Source: Rhodoferax sp. (GTDB taxonomy: Bacteria; Pseudomonadota; Gammaproteobacteria; Burkholderiales; Burkholderiaceae_C). From it: a stretch of 64,000 nt of DNA. The notes beneath the pieces are model-generated. The model ran no database searches. It had not been told where the DNA came from and was given only the letters and a program-made list of their open reading frames with translations. Of the stretch, positions 18,530 to 28,155 are shown in pieces (the stretch's first letter is position 1; every line of letters begins with the position of its first letter). The DNA lies in NCBI GenBank assembly GCA_020048895.1, contig JAIFLV010000043.1, positions 1-64,000 of the forward strand, given 5' to 3'. The position numbers were made by a program, and so were the translations under genes.

Positions 18530-19636
18530 ATGGAGAAAACAAGACTGGTTCTGGGGGTTGAGTCGTCGTGCGACGAAACCGGTGTGGCGATCGTTCAGTG
18601 GCAAGGCGGGGATGTTCCGCAACTGGTCTCCCACGCCCTCTTTAGCCAGATCGAAATGCACCAGGCCTATGGTGGGGTGGTGCCAGAGTTAGCAAGCCGC
18701 GACCACATCCGACGCGTGTTGCCTTTGGCGCGCGACGTGTTGGAGGAGGCGCACCTCACGCTGCAGGATCTGGACGTGGTGGCATTTACGCGTGGACCGG
18801 GGCTGGCGGGCGCGTTGTTGGTGGGTGCGGGAGTCGCCTGTGCACTAGGCGCCGCGCTGGATGTGCCGGTGTTGGGGGTGCATCATTTGGAGGGGCACTT
18901 GCTGTCCCCGTTTCTCAGTGTGGACCCGCCCGAGTTTCCCTTTGTGGCGTTACTGGTCTCGGGCGGACACACCCAGTTGATGCGCGTGGATGGTGTCGGT
19001 CGATACACCTTGCTGGGTGAAACCATTGACGATGCGGCCGGCGAAGCGTTTGACAAGTCAGCCAAACTGATGGGCCTGGCCTATCCTGGTGGCCCGCTGC
19101 TGGCGCGCCTGGCAGAAACCGGGAACCCGACTGCTTTTGCATTGCCACGCCCATTGCTGCATAGCGGAAATCTGGATTTTTCCTTCGCTGGCTTGAAAAC
19201 TGCGGTGCTGGTCCAGGCGCAAAAGCTGGTGTTGGCGCACAGTGGCTCGGCGCAGGACGCCAGTCTGCTGGCATCGGGCACTTCCAATGTGTTTGCGTCT
19301 TTGCCGCAGCAGACACGCAGCGACCTGGCGGCTTCGACCCAGGCCGCTATTGTTGAGGTACTGTTGAAGAAATCACTTCAGGCTTTGAAAGACACAGGGT
19401 TGAAGCGACTGGTGGTGGCCGGAGGTGTTGGTGCGAATCGCCAATTGCGATGTGCACTGAATGATGCGTGTGCTGCGCGAGGCATTCGCGTGCATTACCC
19501 CGAGCTGCACTTGTGTACCGACAATGGCGCCATGATTGCGATGGCGGCTGCAATGCGCCTGCAATCCGGGCTGCAGACTGCCGATAAGCGATACGCATTC
19601 GATGTCAAGCCGCGCTGGCCGCTGGACTTTAGTTAA
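18530..19636 (+). CDS. tsaD: tRNA N6-adenosine threonylcarbamoyltransferase TsaD
   Basis: This 368-residue ASKHA-fold enzyme transfers threonylcarbamoyl to A37 of ANN-decoding tRNAs, with TsaB and TsaE. The iron-binding HHLEGH is at about 120, followed by [10 protein letters not shown], and the ATP-site region [13 protein letters not shown] lies near 295. The start [18 protein letters not shown] matches the family. The open frame to 18338 is an upstream extension with no family similarity. A 48-nt repeat copy in reverse orientation follows the stop and can form a hairpin there. Confidence 0.96.
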   Translation: MEKTRLVLGVESSCDETGVAIVQWQGGDVPQLVSHALFSQIEMHQAYGGVVPELASRDHIRRVLPLARDVLEEAHLTLQDLDVVAFTRGPGLAGALLVGAGVACALGAALDVPVLGVHHLEGHLLSPFLSVDPPEFPFVALLVSGGHTQLMRVDGVGRYTLLGETIDDAAGEAFDKSAKLMGLAYPGGPLLARLAETGNPTAFALPRPLLHSGNLDFSFAGLKTAVLVQAQKLVLAHSGSAQDASLLASGTSNVFASLPQQTRSDLAASTQAAIVEVLLKKSLQALKDTGLKRLVVAGGVGANRQLRCALNDACAARGIRVHYPELHLCTDNGAMIAMAAAMRLQSGLQTADKRYAFDVKPRWPLDFS

Positions 19637-19640
19637 AAGA

Positions 19641-19688
19641 GCCTCCAGCGCCCGTAAATAAAGCGTGAGCAGCTCTCAAAAAGAGAGC
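19641..19688 (-). repeat. 48-nt dispersed repeat, between tsaD and hsp20
   Basis: On the minus strand: GCTCTCTTTTTGAGAGC, TGCTCACGC, ending GGGCGCTGGAGGC. The first hairpin is perfect (GCTCTC/GAGAGC). It is placed four bases after the tsaD stop. Confidence 0.75.
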
Positions 19689-19706
19689 AACTCACGGGAC
19701 AAAACC

Positions 19707-20087
19707 CTACTGGATGGCGAGCTCGGTGGTGTTGCTCACCGGGATTTTCTTGGCAAGTTTCAGCGTCAACACACCATTCTCGAGCTTTGCCTCACTCAAG
19801 CCAGAGTCAATGTCCTGAGGCAGCTCGTAGGCAGCACGGTAGCTGCGCGGCGCACCTTCTTTGCTGTTGATACGAACGATGGCGCCTTCGATGCCAATCG
19901 ACAGTTGCTCCTTGGTGATTCCCGGTACATCGAGGCTGAACGTGAACGAGGTTTCGTCCTGTTCGTAGGCGCAGGCCTTGGCGCGGGATGCACGCAGTGC
20001 ATCGTCCATGAAGCGCTCGAGCGTGGGGCCAGCGCTGGCATAGGTTTGGCGACGCAGGGCGGGGTGGGCGGTAGCAGTAAAAAACAT
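19707..20087 (-). CDS. Small heat-shock protein, Hsp20/alpha-crystallin family
   Basis: This is a 126-residue protein with an alpha-crystallin domain (about 35-120): TSFTFSLDVPGITKEQLSIG, RAAYELPQDIDSGLSEAKLE and ENGVLTLKLAKK. The last carries the conserved GxLxL motif. Small Hsps hold unfolding proteins for the DnaK/ClpB system. The start at 20087 has a strong upstream GGAG. It is shorter at the C-terminus than classical IbpA/IbpB and lacks a clear IxI tail. It is convergent with tsaD and divergent from the binding-protein gene. Confidence 0.88.
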   Translation of the reverse strand: MFFTATAHPALRRQTYASAGPTLERFMDDALRASRAKACAYEQDETSFTFSLDVPGITKEQLSIGIEGAIVRINSKEGAPRSYRAAYELPQDIDSGLSEAKLENGVLTLKLAKKIPVSNTTELAIQ

Positions 20088-20180
20088 GAAAGTACTCCTA
20101 GTACACTGCGCGGCGCTCACCGTGAGCCCCGCATGCACCCAAGCTGTGTCTGCTCTGTCTGAATTCAAGAAATATTTGCC

Positions 20181-21488
20181 ATGTTTATTCTTCTGCTTCG
20201 GGTCTTGAAAACGTGTTCGCAAGCGCTATGTGTGCTCGTTTTTTCTGCAGCGGTTTTCGCTGCGCCGACGCCCGCGATGCCCATCAAACTGGCTCTGGTG
20301 GAGGGCTTGAGCGGCCCCAACGCGAACGCCGGCGAGGCGGTCTATCGCAATCTGCTGTGGGCGGTGGAGCGGGTAAATGCCCGTGGTGGCGTGAAGTTGT
20401 CGCCCTCGCAGGGCGGCAGTCGTTTGCTGGCACTGGAGCGGTTCGACAGCAAGGGGCAAAGTGAAGAGGCTCTGTCCGCATTGCGCTCGGCGATCGATAG
20501 CGGTGCCCGAGTCGTGTTGCAGGGCAATTCGTCCGCCAACGCGTTGGCGCTCATTGATGCCATCAACAAACACAATGAACGTGATCCGGCGCGACGAGTG
20601 CTGTTCCTCAACTATTCGGCAGTCGACCCGGCGCTGACCAATGAGAAGTGCAGCTTCTGGCACTTTCGCTTCGATGCCCACGCCGATATGCGCATAGCCG
20701 CACTCATGGAGGTGCTACGCGAGGACCGTGCGGTCAAGAGCATCTACCTCATTGGACAGGATTACAGCTTTGGGCAGGCGGTACTGCGTGAGGCGCGGCG
20801 CCAATTGGGTGCGCAGCGCCCGGACCTGCAAATTGTGGGTGATGAACTCCATCCCATGGCCCGAATCAAGGACTTTCTTCCCTACGCGGCCAAGATCAAG
20901 GCCAGCGGGGCACAGGCGGTGCTGACGGGTAACTGGGGCAACGACCTGACGTTACTGGTCAAGGCGGCACGTGATGTGGGGTTTGAAGGTAAGTTCTATA
21001 CGTTCTACGGCAATGCCCTGGGTGCACCTGCTGCCATTGGTGAAGCCGGTGTTGGCAAAGTGCTGGCCGTTGCCGACTGGTTGCCCAATGTTCAAACGCC
21101 GGCCAGTGAAGCGTTTTACCGTGCATTTCGCGAGCGTTTTCCGCACAGCGCCGACGATTATGTGCATATGCGCATGCAGTTGCTGGTGGAAGCTTTGGTT
21201 AAATCGATCGAAGGTGTCGCGGGCCAAACGGGCAAGGATGCTATTGATTTAATAGCTGTTGCTGCACAACTGGAGGGCCTTAGCATTGAGTTGCATGGGC
21301 AAAGAGGAACCATGCGCGGCGCCGACCATCAGTTCCAGCAACCGCTGGTGGTCGGCCTGATGGAGCGTCAGGGTACGCCCGGAGTCAAGTTTGATGTGGA
21401 AGGGTCGGGCTACGGGTTTCGTGTTGTCAAGACCATTGCGGCCCGTTCGGCGGAAATGCCAATGTCGTGCAAGATGCAGCGGTACTGA
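20181..21488 (+). CDS. Periplasmic binding protein of the branched-chain amino-acid ABC type
   Basis: This 435-residue secreted protein has a signal peptide of about 28 residues ending VFAA. The fold-type I binding-protein pattern is clear: IKLALVEGLSGPNANAGEAV at the mature N-terminus, VVLQGNSSANALALIDAIN and VKSIYLIGQDYSFGQAVL in the linker region. No permease or ATPase genes are adjacent, so it is an orphan receptor or works with a distant transporter. A degraded 48-nt repeat (21240-21287) lies in the C-terminal coding part. rpsO follows 130 bases downstream. Confidence 0.82.
   Translation: MFILLLRVLKTCSQALCVLVFSAAVFAAPTPAMPIKLALVEGLSGPNANAGEAVYRNLLWAVERVNARGGVKLSPSQGGSRLLALERFDSKGQSEEALSALRSAIDSGARVVLQGNSSANALALIDAINKHNERDPARRVLFLNYSAVDPALTNEKCSFWHFRFDAHADMRIAALMEVLREDRAVKSIYLIGQDYSFGQAVLREARRQLGAQRPDLQIVGDELHPMARIKDFLPYAAKIKASGAQAVLTGNWGNDLTLLVKAARDVGFEGKFYTFYGNALGAPAAIGEAGVGKVLAVADWLPNVQTPASEAFYRAFRERFPHSADDYVHMRMQLLVEALVKSIEGVAGQTGKDAIDLIAVAAQLEGLSIELHGQRGTMRGADHQFQQPLVVGLMERQGTPGVKFDVEGSGYGFRVVKTIAARSAEMPMSCKMQRY
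21240..21287 (+). repeat. Degraded 48-nt dispersed repeat in binding-protein gene
   Basis: GCTATTGATTTAATAGC matches the first hairpin exactly in form. The second half (GTTGCTGCACAACTGGAGGG) has diverged. It is in sense orientation within the coding region. Confidence 0.55.
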
Positions 21489-21499
21489 CGAACTCAAGC

Positions 21500-21505
21500 T
21501 ATAAT
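21500..21505 (+). promoter_or_regulatory. Candidate -10 box for rpsO
   Basis: A perfect TATAAT lies 114 bases before the rpsO ATG, just after the stop of the preceding gene. No convincing -35 element is present at the usual distance. The leader between it and rpsO could hold the S15 autoregulatory structure, but I did not derive a fold. Confidence 0.35.
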
Positions 21506-21618
21506 TGAGCGGCTTTGCATAGGGCAGGGCGCACGCTCCGAGCAGTTCCAGCCTGGGGCGCAAGTTCAAAACCGGATTCCAGCGTTTGGCGTTGGGTCCG
21601 CAATTCAAGGAAAAAGAC

Positions 21619-21885
21619 ATGATTCTCTCCAGCATCAAAGCTGCTGTTGTCAAAGACAACGCCCGTAGCGCCGGCGACACCGGTAGCCCCGAAGTGCAAG
21701 TGGCCCTGCTCACCGCACGCATCAACGAGTTGACACCCCATTTCAAGACCCACGCCAAAGACCACCATGGTCGCCGTGGTCTGCTGCGCATGGTCAGCCG
21801 CCGCCGTAAATTGCTGGACTACCTCAAGTCCAAGGACGCTGACCGCTACACCGCGCTGATTGCAAAACTGAATCTGCGTAAGTAA
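21619..21885 (+). CDS. rpsO: 30S ribosomal protein S15
   Basis: This is an 88-residue S15 with [20 protein letters not shown], followed by the H-rich [18 protein letters not shown] that contacts 16S rRNA helix 22. The ATG at 21619 follows CAAGGAAAAAGAC, a good ribosome binding site. rpsO-pnp is the conserved order in Proteobacteria. Here a terminator separates the two genes, as in E. coli. Confidence 0.98.
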   Translation: MILSSIKAAVVKDNARSAGDTGSPEVQVALLTARINELTPHFKTHAKDHHGRRGLLRMVSRRRKLLDYLKSKDADRYTALIAKLNLRK

Positions 21886-21903
21886 GCATTGATTACAACG
21901 ACG

Positions 21904-21938
21904 AACGCCTGAGTTAGGTTACTAGCTCAGGCGTTTTT
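21904..21938 (+). terminator. Intrinsic terminator after rpsO
   Basis: A perfect ten-base stem (AACGCCTGAG with CTCAGGCGTT) and 12-base loop run into a T-tract (GCGTTTTTC). It sits 19 bases after the rpsO stop and upstream of pnp, so it probably limits read-through into pnp. Confidence 0.88.
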
Positions 21939-22096
21939 CACTTCGGAGACGGCGAAAACAGAGCGAAGCTGTGTCATTCCACGGAAATTTGAACGAATTT
22001 CTCTGGAATGGCATCGTGGACTGTGATGGCGAATCCGGGCTTGGGCGAGGTGGCCTCTACCTTCCAGAAACTTCCCAAACTCAACGGAGATAGAAG

Positions 22097-24214
22097 ATGA
22101 CAATGTTCAAAAAAGTTACCAAGACTTTTCAGTGGGGCCAGCATACGGTCACCATGGAAACCGGCGAAATCGCCCGTCAGTCCACCGGCGCTGTATTGCT
22201 GGACATGGATGGCACGGTTGTGCTGGCAACGGTGGTGGCCAAGACGGAAGGCAAGGCCGGCCAGGACTTCTTCCCCCTGACAGTCGATTACCTCGAAAAA
22301 GCCTACGCTGCGGGCAAAATCCCCGGCAGCTTCTTCAAACGTGAAGGCCGCCCCAGCGAGTTTGAGACGCTGACCAGCCGCCTGATTGACCGCCCGATTC
22401 GTCCGCTGTTTCCCGAAGGCTTTTTTAACGAAGTGCATGTGGTCGTGCACACGGTGTCGTTGAACCCTGAAGTCGACGCAGACATCGCCTCCCTGATTGC
22501 CGTCAGCGCCGCTTTGTCCATTAGCGGCGTGCCGTTCAATGGTCCCATCGGTGCGGCCCGCGTGGGTTATGTCAATGGTGAATACGTGTTGAACCCTGGC
22601 CAGACCGCACGCAAGGACTCGATTCTGGATCTGGTGGTTGCAGGAACTGAGTCTGCCGTGCTGATGGTTGAATCCGAGGCCCAGCAACTGTCGGAAGAAG
22701 TCATGTTGGGTGCTGTGGTCTATGGCCACCAGCAAGGCAACATCGCCATCAATGCCATCCACGAACTCGTGCGTGATGCGGGCAAGCCGGTATGGGACTG
22801 GAAAGCTCCGGCGAAGGACGAAGCACTGATCGCCAAGATCGACGGCCTCGCCAAATCCAAGCTGGAAGCGGCCTACCAGATTCGCAACAAACAAGCCCGC
22901 ACGCAGGCTTGCCGTGCGGCTTACGCGGAAGTGATGGCTGCGCTCAAGGCAGATGGCGCTGCGTTTGATTCCGTTGCGATCGAAGGTTTGCTGTTTGAAA
23001 TCGAAGCCAAGATCGTTCGCGGCCAGATTCTGGCGGGCGAGCCCCGCATTGACGGTCGCGACACCCGCACCGTGCGTGCCATCGAGATCCGCAACGGCGT
23101 GCTGCCCCGTACCCACGGCTCCGCCTTGTTCACCCGCGGTGAAACGCAGGCTTTGGTGGTGACGACCCTGGGCACCGAGCGCGACGCGCAACGTATTGAC
23201 GCTTTGAGCGGCGACTACGAAGAGCGCTTCATGCTGCACTACAACATGCCTCCCTTCGCCACTGGCGAAACGGGTCGTGTGGGTACACCCAAGCGCCGTG
23301 AAATCGGTCACGGCCGTCTGGCCAAGCGTGCGCTGGTGGCCTGCCTTCCAAACAAGGAAGACTTCCCCTACACCATGCGTGTGGTGTCCGAAATTACCGA
23401 GTCCAATGGTTCTTCGTCCATGGCTTCCGTGTGCGGTGGCTGCCTCTCGCTGATGGATGCTGGCGTGCCGATGAAAGCGCACGTGGCCGGTATTGCCATG
23501 GGCCTGATCAAGGAAGACAACCGCTTCGCGGTGTTGACTGACATCCTGGGCGACGAAGATCATTTGGGCGACATGGACTTCAAGGTCGCCGGTACCACCA
23601 ACGGCATTACCGCGCTGCAGATGGACATCAAGATTCAGGGCATCACCAAGGAAATCATGCAGGTGGCGCTGGCGCAGGCCAAGGAGGCGCGCATGCACAT
23701 TCTGGGCAAGATGCAGGAAGCCATGGCCGAAGCCAAGACCGAAGTGTCCAACTTCGCGCCGCGCCTGTTCACGATGAAGATCAACCCCGAGAAGATCCGT
23801 GATGTGATCGGCAAGGGCGGCGCAGTTATTCGTGCGCTGACGGAAGAAACGGGGTGCCAGATCAACATCGAGGAAGATGGCACGATCACCATCGCTTCTG
23901 CTGACCCCGAGAAGGCTGAAATGGCCAAACGCCGTATCGAGCAGATCACCGCTGAAGTGGAAATCGGCAAGACCTATGAAGGCCCGGTCACCAAAATTCT
24001 CGATTTTGGTGCGCTGATCAACCTGTTGCCAGGTAAGGACGGACTGTTGCACATCAGCCAGATCGCCCATGAGCGCGTCGAGAAGGTGACGGACTACCTG
24101 TCGGAAGGTCAGATCGTCAAGGTGAAGGTGCTGGAGACCGATGAAAAAGGCCGTATCAAACTGTCCATGAAGGCCTTGCTGGAGCGTCCGCAACAGAATT
24201 CCGAGCAAGGTTGA
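22097..24214 (+). CDS. pnp: Polyribonucleotide nucleotidyltransferase (PNPase)
   Basis: This is a 705-residue 3'-5' phosphorolytic exoribonuclease and a component of the RNA degradosome. Two RNase PH domains are present (N-terminal about 10-210; C-terminal about 310-540, with [14 protein letters not shown] and the catalytic-region [15 protein letters not shown]). A KH domain ([16 protein letters not shown]) follows at about 570 and an S1 domain ([19 protein letters not shown]) at about 635. The ATG at 22097 is preceded by ACGGAG. The opposite strand has a 744-codon open frame that is a codon-bias shadow. A 48-nt repeat copy follows the stop. Confidence 0.98.
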   Translation: MTMFKKVTKTFQWGQHTVTMETGEIARQSTGAVLLDMDGTVVLATVVAKTEGKAGQDFFPLTVDYLEKAYAAGKIPGSFFKREGRPSEFETLTSRLIDRPIRPLFPEGFFNEVHVVVHTVSLNPEVDADIASLIAVSAALSISGVPFNGPIGAARVGYVNGEYVLNPGQTARKDSILDLVVAGTESAVLMVESEAQQLSEEVMLGAVVYGHQQGNIAINAIHELVRDAGKPVWDWKAPAKDEALIAKIDGLAKSKLEAAYQIRNKQARTQACRAAYAEVMAALKADGAAFDSVAIEGLLFEIEAKIVRGQILAGEPRIDGRDTRTVRAIEIRNGVLPRTHGSALFTRGETQALVVTTLGTERDAQRIDALSGDYEERFMLHYNMPPFATGETGRVGTPKRREIGHGRLAKRALVACLPNKEDFPYTMRVVSEITESNGSSSMASVCGGCLSLMDAGVPMKAHVAGIAMGLIKEDNRFAVLTDILGDEDHLGDMDFKVAGTTNGITALQMDIKIQGITKEIMQVALAQAKEARMHILGKMQEAMAEAKTEVSNFAPRLFTMKINPEKIRDVIGKGGAVIRALTEETGCQINIEEDGTITIASADPEKAEMAKRRIEQITAEVEIGKTYEGPVTKILDFGALINLLPGKDGLLHISQIAHERVEKVTDYLSEGQIVKVKVLETDEKGRIKLSMKALLERPQQNSEQG

Positions 24215-24215
24215 T

Positions 24216-24263
24216 GCTATTTTTCGATAGCTGCTTACGCACTACTGGTAAGCGCTAACGAAT
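24216..24263 (+). repeat. 48-nt dispersed repeat, between pnp and the oxidoreductase gene
   Basis: GCTATTTTTCGATAGC, then TGCTTACGC and AAGCGCTAACG. It lies immediately after the pnp stop. Both hairpins can form. Confidence 0.75.
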
Positions 24264-24272
24264 GATTTCATT

Positions 24273-25268
24273 ATGAACGTCATTGAGATTTCATCATTCG
24301 GTTCGCCAGACGTGCTTCGACTGGCGCAGCGTCCTGCGCCGGTTGCCGGCGTGGGTGAAGTCCTGATTCGTGTGTCCGCAAGCGGTGTTAACCGCCCGGA
24401 TGTGTTGCAACGGGCTGGTGCTTATCCCCCGCCGGCGGGTGCCTCGGATATTCCGGGGCTTGAAGTCGCTGGCACGATTGTGGACGGCGACTCGGCCGCC
24501 ATGCACGATGCGGGCTTGCGTGTGGGTGACCGCGTGTGTGCTCTGGTGGCCGGTGGCGGATATGCAGAGTTGTGCGTTGCACCGGTGGGCCAATGCCTAC
24601 CGGTGCCGACTGGCCTGACAGATGTAGAAGCGGCGTCACTTCCGGAGACGTTTTTCACGGTCTGGAGTAATGTGTTTGACCGGGGTCGTTTGCAAAGCGG
24701 CGAAACCCTGTTGGTGCAGGGCGGATCCAGCGGTATTGGGGTCACAGCCATTCAGTTGGCCAAGGCCATGGGTGCGACGGTCATTGTGACCGCCGGAAAT
24801 GACGCCAAATGTGCCGCGTGCATTGGTTTGGGTGCCGATCACGCGATTAACTACCGGTCGCAGGACTTTCAGGCGGAAGTGGTGCGATTGACCGATGGCC
24901 GCGGTGCGGACGTGATTTTGGACATGGTTGCAGGCGACTATGTTGCTAAAGAGATGGGCTGCCTGGCTGAGGATGGACGTCTGGTCATCATTGCAGTACA
25001 AGGCGGTGTTCAATGTGAGGTCAATGCTGGCGTCCTGATGCGAAAGCGACTGACCATCACGGGGTCCACTTTGCGTGCGCGGCCGGTGGCCTTCAAGGCG
25101 TCTATTGCCAAGGCCTGCCTTGCGCAAGTTTGGCCATTATTGGCGTCTGGACGCATCAAGCCGGTCGTTCATAGCACGTTCGGGCCAGGGGAGGCTTCGC
25201 AGGCGCATGCCTTGATGGAGTCCAATGCGCATATTGGAAAAATTGTTTTGAACTGGAGTGCGGCATGA
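24273..25268 (+). CDS. NAD(P)H:quinone oxidoreductase, zinc-free MDR family
   Basis: This is a 331-residue medium-chain dehydrogenase/reductase of the quinone-oxidoreductase (PIG3/QOR) type. The N-terminal GroES-like domain has GVNRPDVLQRAGAYPPP, characteristic of PIG3-like members. The Rossmann domain has VQGGSSGIGVTAIQLAKAMG at about 145. Catalytic zinc ligands are absent. It probably reduces quinones or enones using NADPH. Its TGA overlaps the tpiA ATG (ATGA), so the pair is translationally coupled. Confidence 0.88.
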   Translation: MNVIEISSFGSPDVLRLAQRPAPVAGVGEVLIRVSASGVNRPDVLQRAGAYPPPAGASDIPGLEVAGTIVDGDSAAMHDAGLRVGDRVCALVAGGGYAELCVAPVGQCLPVPTGLTDVEAASLPETFFTVWSNVFDRGRLQSGETLLVQGGSSGIGVTAIQLAKAMGATVIVTAGNDAKCAACIGLGADHAINYRSQDFQAEVVRLTDGRGADVILDMVAGDYVAKEMGCLAEDGRLVIIAVQGGVQCEVNAGVLMRKRLTITGSTLRARPVAFKASIAKACLAQVWPLLASGRIKPVVHSTFGPGEASQAHALMESNAHIGKIVLNWSAA

Positions 25269-26008
25269 AGAAAAAGCTGATTGCAGGTAACTGGAAGATG
25301 AATGGCTCGCTGACGGCCAACGACGCCCTGGTTCGGGCGCTCGTGACCGGTGGTGCTGGCAAGGGCTGTCTGGTTGCGGTGTGTGTCCCGGCGCCCTATC
25401 TGGCGCAAGTACAGTCATTAACGGCCGGAACCGGAATTGACTTGGGTGCTCAGGATGTTTCCCAGCACGAAGTGGGTGCATTTACCGGTGAGGCGTCCTC
25501 GGCAATGCTGCGCGACTTTGGCGTGCGTTATTGTCTGGTAGGACATTCCGAGCGTCGCCAGTACCACGGGGAAACTGACGCCGCTGTTGCCGCCAAGGCC
25601 CAACGTGCCTTGGCAGCAGGAATCACGCCTGTTGTGTGTGTGGGTGAAACATTGGCCGAGCGTGAGGCAGGGTTGACTGAAGAGGTTGTCAAGCGGCAGC
25701 TGGCTGCAGTTATTCACACCAACGGCCATTGCATCAGTGAAATTGTGGTGGCTTACGAGCCGGTCTGGGCTATCGGCACCGGCAAAACCGCCAGCACCGA
25801 GCAGGCACAACAGGTGCATGCCGTGTTGCGTACGCAATTGCGCGCTGCAACCCCGCACGCTGACAAAATGCACATTCTCTATGGTGGAAGCATGAACGCC
25901 GCCAACGCGGCCCAGTTGCTATCACAAGCAGACATCGACGGCGGATTGGTGGGCGGTGCTGCGCTCAAGCCGGCAGATTTCCTGGCCATCATTGCCGCTG
26001 CACAGTGA
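25265..26008 (+). CDS. tpiA: Triosephosphate isomerase
   Basis: This 247-residue TIM-barrel enzyme interconverts dihydroxyacetone phosphate and glyceraldehyde 3-phosphate. All catalytic elements are visible: the lysine in AGNWKMNG, the histidine in VGHSERR (about 98), the glutamate in AYEPVWAIGTGK (about 168) and the phosphate loop GGSMNAANA. It overlaps the upstream oxidoreductase by four bases, and secG follows after 37 bases, the usual tpiA-secG linkage. Confidence 0.97.
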   Translation: MKKKLIAGNWKMNGSLTANDALVRALVTGGAGKGCLVAVCVPAPYLAQVQSLTAGTGIDLGAQDVSQHEVGAFTGEASSAMLRDFGVRYCLVGHSERRQYHGETDAAVAAKAQRALAAGITPVVCVGETLAEREAGLTEEVVKRQLAAVIHTNGHCISEIVVAYEPVWAIGTGKTASTEQAQQVHAVLRTQLRAATPHADKMHILYGGSMNAANAAQLLSQADIDGGLVGGAALKPADFLAIIAAAQ

Positions 26009-26045
26009 TGGCAGTTGAAGTAGTTACCAAATTTTGGAGTGAAGA

Positions 26046-26402
26046 ATGAATGTTGTTTTGACTATTATTTTGACGGTGCAAATGTTGTCGGCCCTGGCGA
26101 TGATCGGGCTGATTCTGGTGCAGCACGGCAAAGGTGCTGACATGGGAGCCGCTTTCGGCAGTGGCGGTTCGGGCAGCCTGTTTGGAGCCAGCGGCAGCGC
26201 AAATTTTCTCTCGCGTACAACCGCGGTTCTGGCCACCATATTTTTTGTTTGCACTTTGGCGTTGGCCTATTTCGGCAACCTGGGTCCAGCCAGTTCCGGT
26301 AGCGTATTGGAGGGGCCTGCGGCTGTGGCTCCAATGCCACTGGAAGTACCCGCAACACCTGCGGCGCCAGCTTCTGGTGCGGCGCAAATCCCTGCCAAAT
26401 AG
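26046..26402 (+). CDS. secG: Preprotein translocase subunit SecG
   Basis: This 118-residue SecYEG accessory subunit has two transmembrane helices (about 3-23 and 55-75) separated by the conserved LVQHGKGADMGAAFGSGGSG, then NFLSRTTA. The C-terminal tail is rich in Pro and Ala (about 85-118), as in other betaproteobacterial SecG proteins. The ribosome binding site GGAGTGAAG is clear. tRNA-Leu follows 130 bases downstream. Confidence 0.95.
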   Translation: MNVVLTIILTVQMLSALAMIGLILVQHGKGADMGAAFGSGGSGSLFGASGSANFLSRTTAVLATIFFVCTLALAYFGNLGPASSGSVLEGPAAVAPMPLEVPATPAAPASGAAQIPAK

Positions 26403-26532
26403 TGATTGTTCAGATCACTAGCTTTATTGCTTTGTCCCTCACGGAGAAGGGTGAAATTCAGGGTAAACTCTAGGCTTGTCTGGAAAGCAAAATTCCGATT
26501 GGAATCCTCACGCAATTCAGTCAAACACAGCA

Positions 26533-26617
26533 GCCGTCGTGGTGAAATTGGTAGACACGCTATCTTGAGGGGGTAGTGGCGAGAGCTGTGCGAGTTCGAG
26601 TCTCGCCGACGGCACCA
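26533..26617 (+). tRNA. tRNA-Leu (anticodon GAG)
   Basis: An 85-base class II tRNA with acceptor stem GCCGTCG/CGACGGC, a long variable arm and an encoded CCA. The anticodon stem CTATC/GGTAG encloses the loop TTGAGGG, giving anticodon GAG at 26567-26569 (reads CUC and CUU). It sits between secG and nuoA on the same strand, so it may be processed from a longer transcript. Confidence 0.96.
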
Positions 26618-26680
26618 AATGGTTATTTTGTACTTCTTGCATTGCTTGAGGTGCATAAACAAGGTCATGAGAATCTGACG

Positions 26681-27040
26681 ATGAGCATCGATCAATATTT
26701 GCCTGTACTCATATTCATATTGATTGGTCTCGTGACCGGGGTGGCTCCCCAAATCATTGGCTACATATTGGGTCCCAACCGGCCGTATGCGGCGAAGAAT
26801 TCCGCTTACGAATGTGGCTTCGAAGCCTTTGGTGATGCGCGCATGAAGTTTGATGTGCGCTACTACTTGATCGCCATTCTTTTCATATTGTTCGATCTTG
26901 AAACCGCGCTTTTGTTTCCCTGGGCTGCAGCGCTCAAGGATCTGGGTTTGCTCGGGTTCCTGATCGGGCTTGAAATTGTTTTCGTTTTGACGATTGGTTT
27001 CGTGTACGCGTGGATCAAGGGCGCCCTCGAGTGGGAGTGA
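26681..27040 (+). CDS. nuoA: NADH-quinone oxidoreductase subunit A
   Basis: This is a 119-residue complex I membrane subunit with three helices. [20 protein letters not shown] forms the conserved loop at the Q-site, and [12 protein letters not shown] begins helix 2. The ATG at 26681 matches the family's start; the open frame runs upstream into tRNA-Leu and is not coding there. It is the first gene of a contiguous nuoA-N operon. Confidence 0.97.
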   Translation: MSIDQYLPVLIFILIGLVTGVAPQIIGYILGPNRPYAAKNSAYECGFEAFGDARMKFDVRYYLIAILFILFDLETALLFPWAAALKDLGLLGFLIGLEIVFVLTIGFVYAWIKGALEWE

Positions 27041-27044
27041 TGCA

Positions 27045-27524
27045 ATGATTGAAGGTGTTCTCAAAGAGGGTTTTGTCACGACGAGTTACGACGCCGTGGT
27101 AAATTGGGCGAAGACCGGTTCGGTGTGGCCCATGACCTTCGGTCTGGCCTGCTGTGCGGTGGAGATGATGCATGCCACGGTCGCAAGATACGATCTAAGT
27201 CGGTTTGGGGCAGAAGTCTTCCGACCAAGTCCGCGACAGTCGGATCTGATCATCGTCGCCGGAACGCTAACCAACAAGATGGCTCCGGCGTTTCGAAAGG
27301 TGTATGACCAGATGGCCGAGCCTCGCTGGGTGTTAAGTATGGGCTCGTGCGCCAACGGTGGGGGCTACTACCACTACAGTTACTCTGTGGTCCGCGGTTG
27401 TGATCGCATTGTTCCTGTGGATGTCTATGTTCCTGGTTGTCCGCCCACTGCAGAAGCATTGATTTACGGAATTTTGCAGTTGCAGCAAAAGATCCGACGC
27501 ACTAACACCATTGCGCGGGTATGA
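27045..27524 (+). CDS. nuoB: NADH-quinone oxidoreductase subunit B
   Basis: This 159-residue subunit holds the terminal cluster N2 near the quinone site. Cluster ligands are seen in [11 protein letters not shown] (tandem Cys), MGSCANGGG and [10 protein letters not shown]. It starts four bases after nuoA; the longer frame from 26994 overlaps nuoA and is rejected. Confidence 0.98.
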   Translation: MIEGVLKEGFVTTSYDAVVNWAKTGSVWPMTFGLACCAVEMMHATVARYDLSRFGAEVFRPSPRQSDLIIVAGTLTNKMAPAFRKVYDQMAEPRWVLSMGSCANGGGYYHYSYSVVRGCDRIVPVDVYVPGCPPTAEALIYGILQLQQKIRRTNTIARV

Positions 27525-27534
27525 GGAGCAAGCT

Positions 27535-28143
27535 ATGACGGCATTTTCTGTTCGGCCTGAGACTACCCGGGATGCGGTGGTAGCTGCTTTAGGCGAAAAA
27601 ATTCTTCGCGCTTCAATTGCATTCGGAGAAGTGACTGTGCATGTGGCTGAGGCCAACTACCATAGTGCTGCTTTGGTCTTGCGAGATGCGTTGGGATGCA
27701 AGTTCGAGCAATTGATTGACCTGTGTGGCGTGGACTACTCGGAATATCCTGATGGAACCCCCGATGGTTTCCGATTTTGTGTGGTTTGCCATTTGCTTTC
27801 GGTGAGTCTGAACCAAAGATTGCGCTTGAAGGTGTATGCCACGGATGACTTGGCGCCAATGCTTCCATCAGTGACCGATATCTGGAGTGGTGCGAATTGG
27901 TTTGAGCGGGAAGCCTTTGATTTGTTTGGCATCGTTTTCGACGGGCACAACGATTTGCGCCGCATCCTGACCGACTATGGCTTTGTGGGTCATCCGTTTC
28001 GCAAGGATTTCCCTCGTACTGGCCATGTAGAGATGCGTTATGACGCGGAACTTGGTCGGATCATCTATGAGCCAATTACGATCGAGGACAGGGAAACTGC
28101 CCCTCGCGTGATTCGCGAAGCGAACTATGGAGGCCTGCAATAA
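27535..28143 (+). CDS. nuoC: NADH-quinone oxidoreductase subunit C
   Basis: This is a 202-residue peripheral-arm subunit with the signature [20 protein letters not shown] region ([12 protein letters not shown]) and the C-terminal [18 protein letters not shown]. It is separate from NuoD, unlike the fused E. coli NuoCD. The ATG at 27535 has an excellent GAGGAGCAAGCT leader. Confidence 0.97.
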   Translation: MTAFSVRPETTRDAVVAALGEKILRASIAFGEVTVHVAEANYHSAALVLRDALGCKFEQLIDLCGVDYSEYPDGTPDGFRFCVVCHLLSVSLNQRLRLKVYATDDLAPMLPSVTDIWSGANWFEREAFDLFGIVFDGHNDLRRILTDYGFVGHPFRKDFPRTGHVEMRYDAELGRIIYEPITIEDRETAPRVIREANYGGLQ

Positions 28144-28155
28144 GCAGTTCAATGC

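Noticed and set aside
21974-24208. 744-codon open frame on the minus strand opposite pnp
   Set aside because: Composition (His, Gly and Phe-rich, no domain) is typical of a codon-bias shadow, and the plus-strand frame is unmistakable PNPase.
25918-25960. GCTATCACAAGCAG stretch in tpiA looking like a ninth 48-nt repeat
   Set aside because: It encodes conserved TpiA sequence (LLSQADIDGGLVGGA), and the second half of the repeat is missing.
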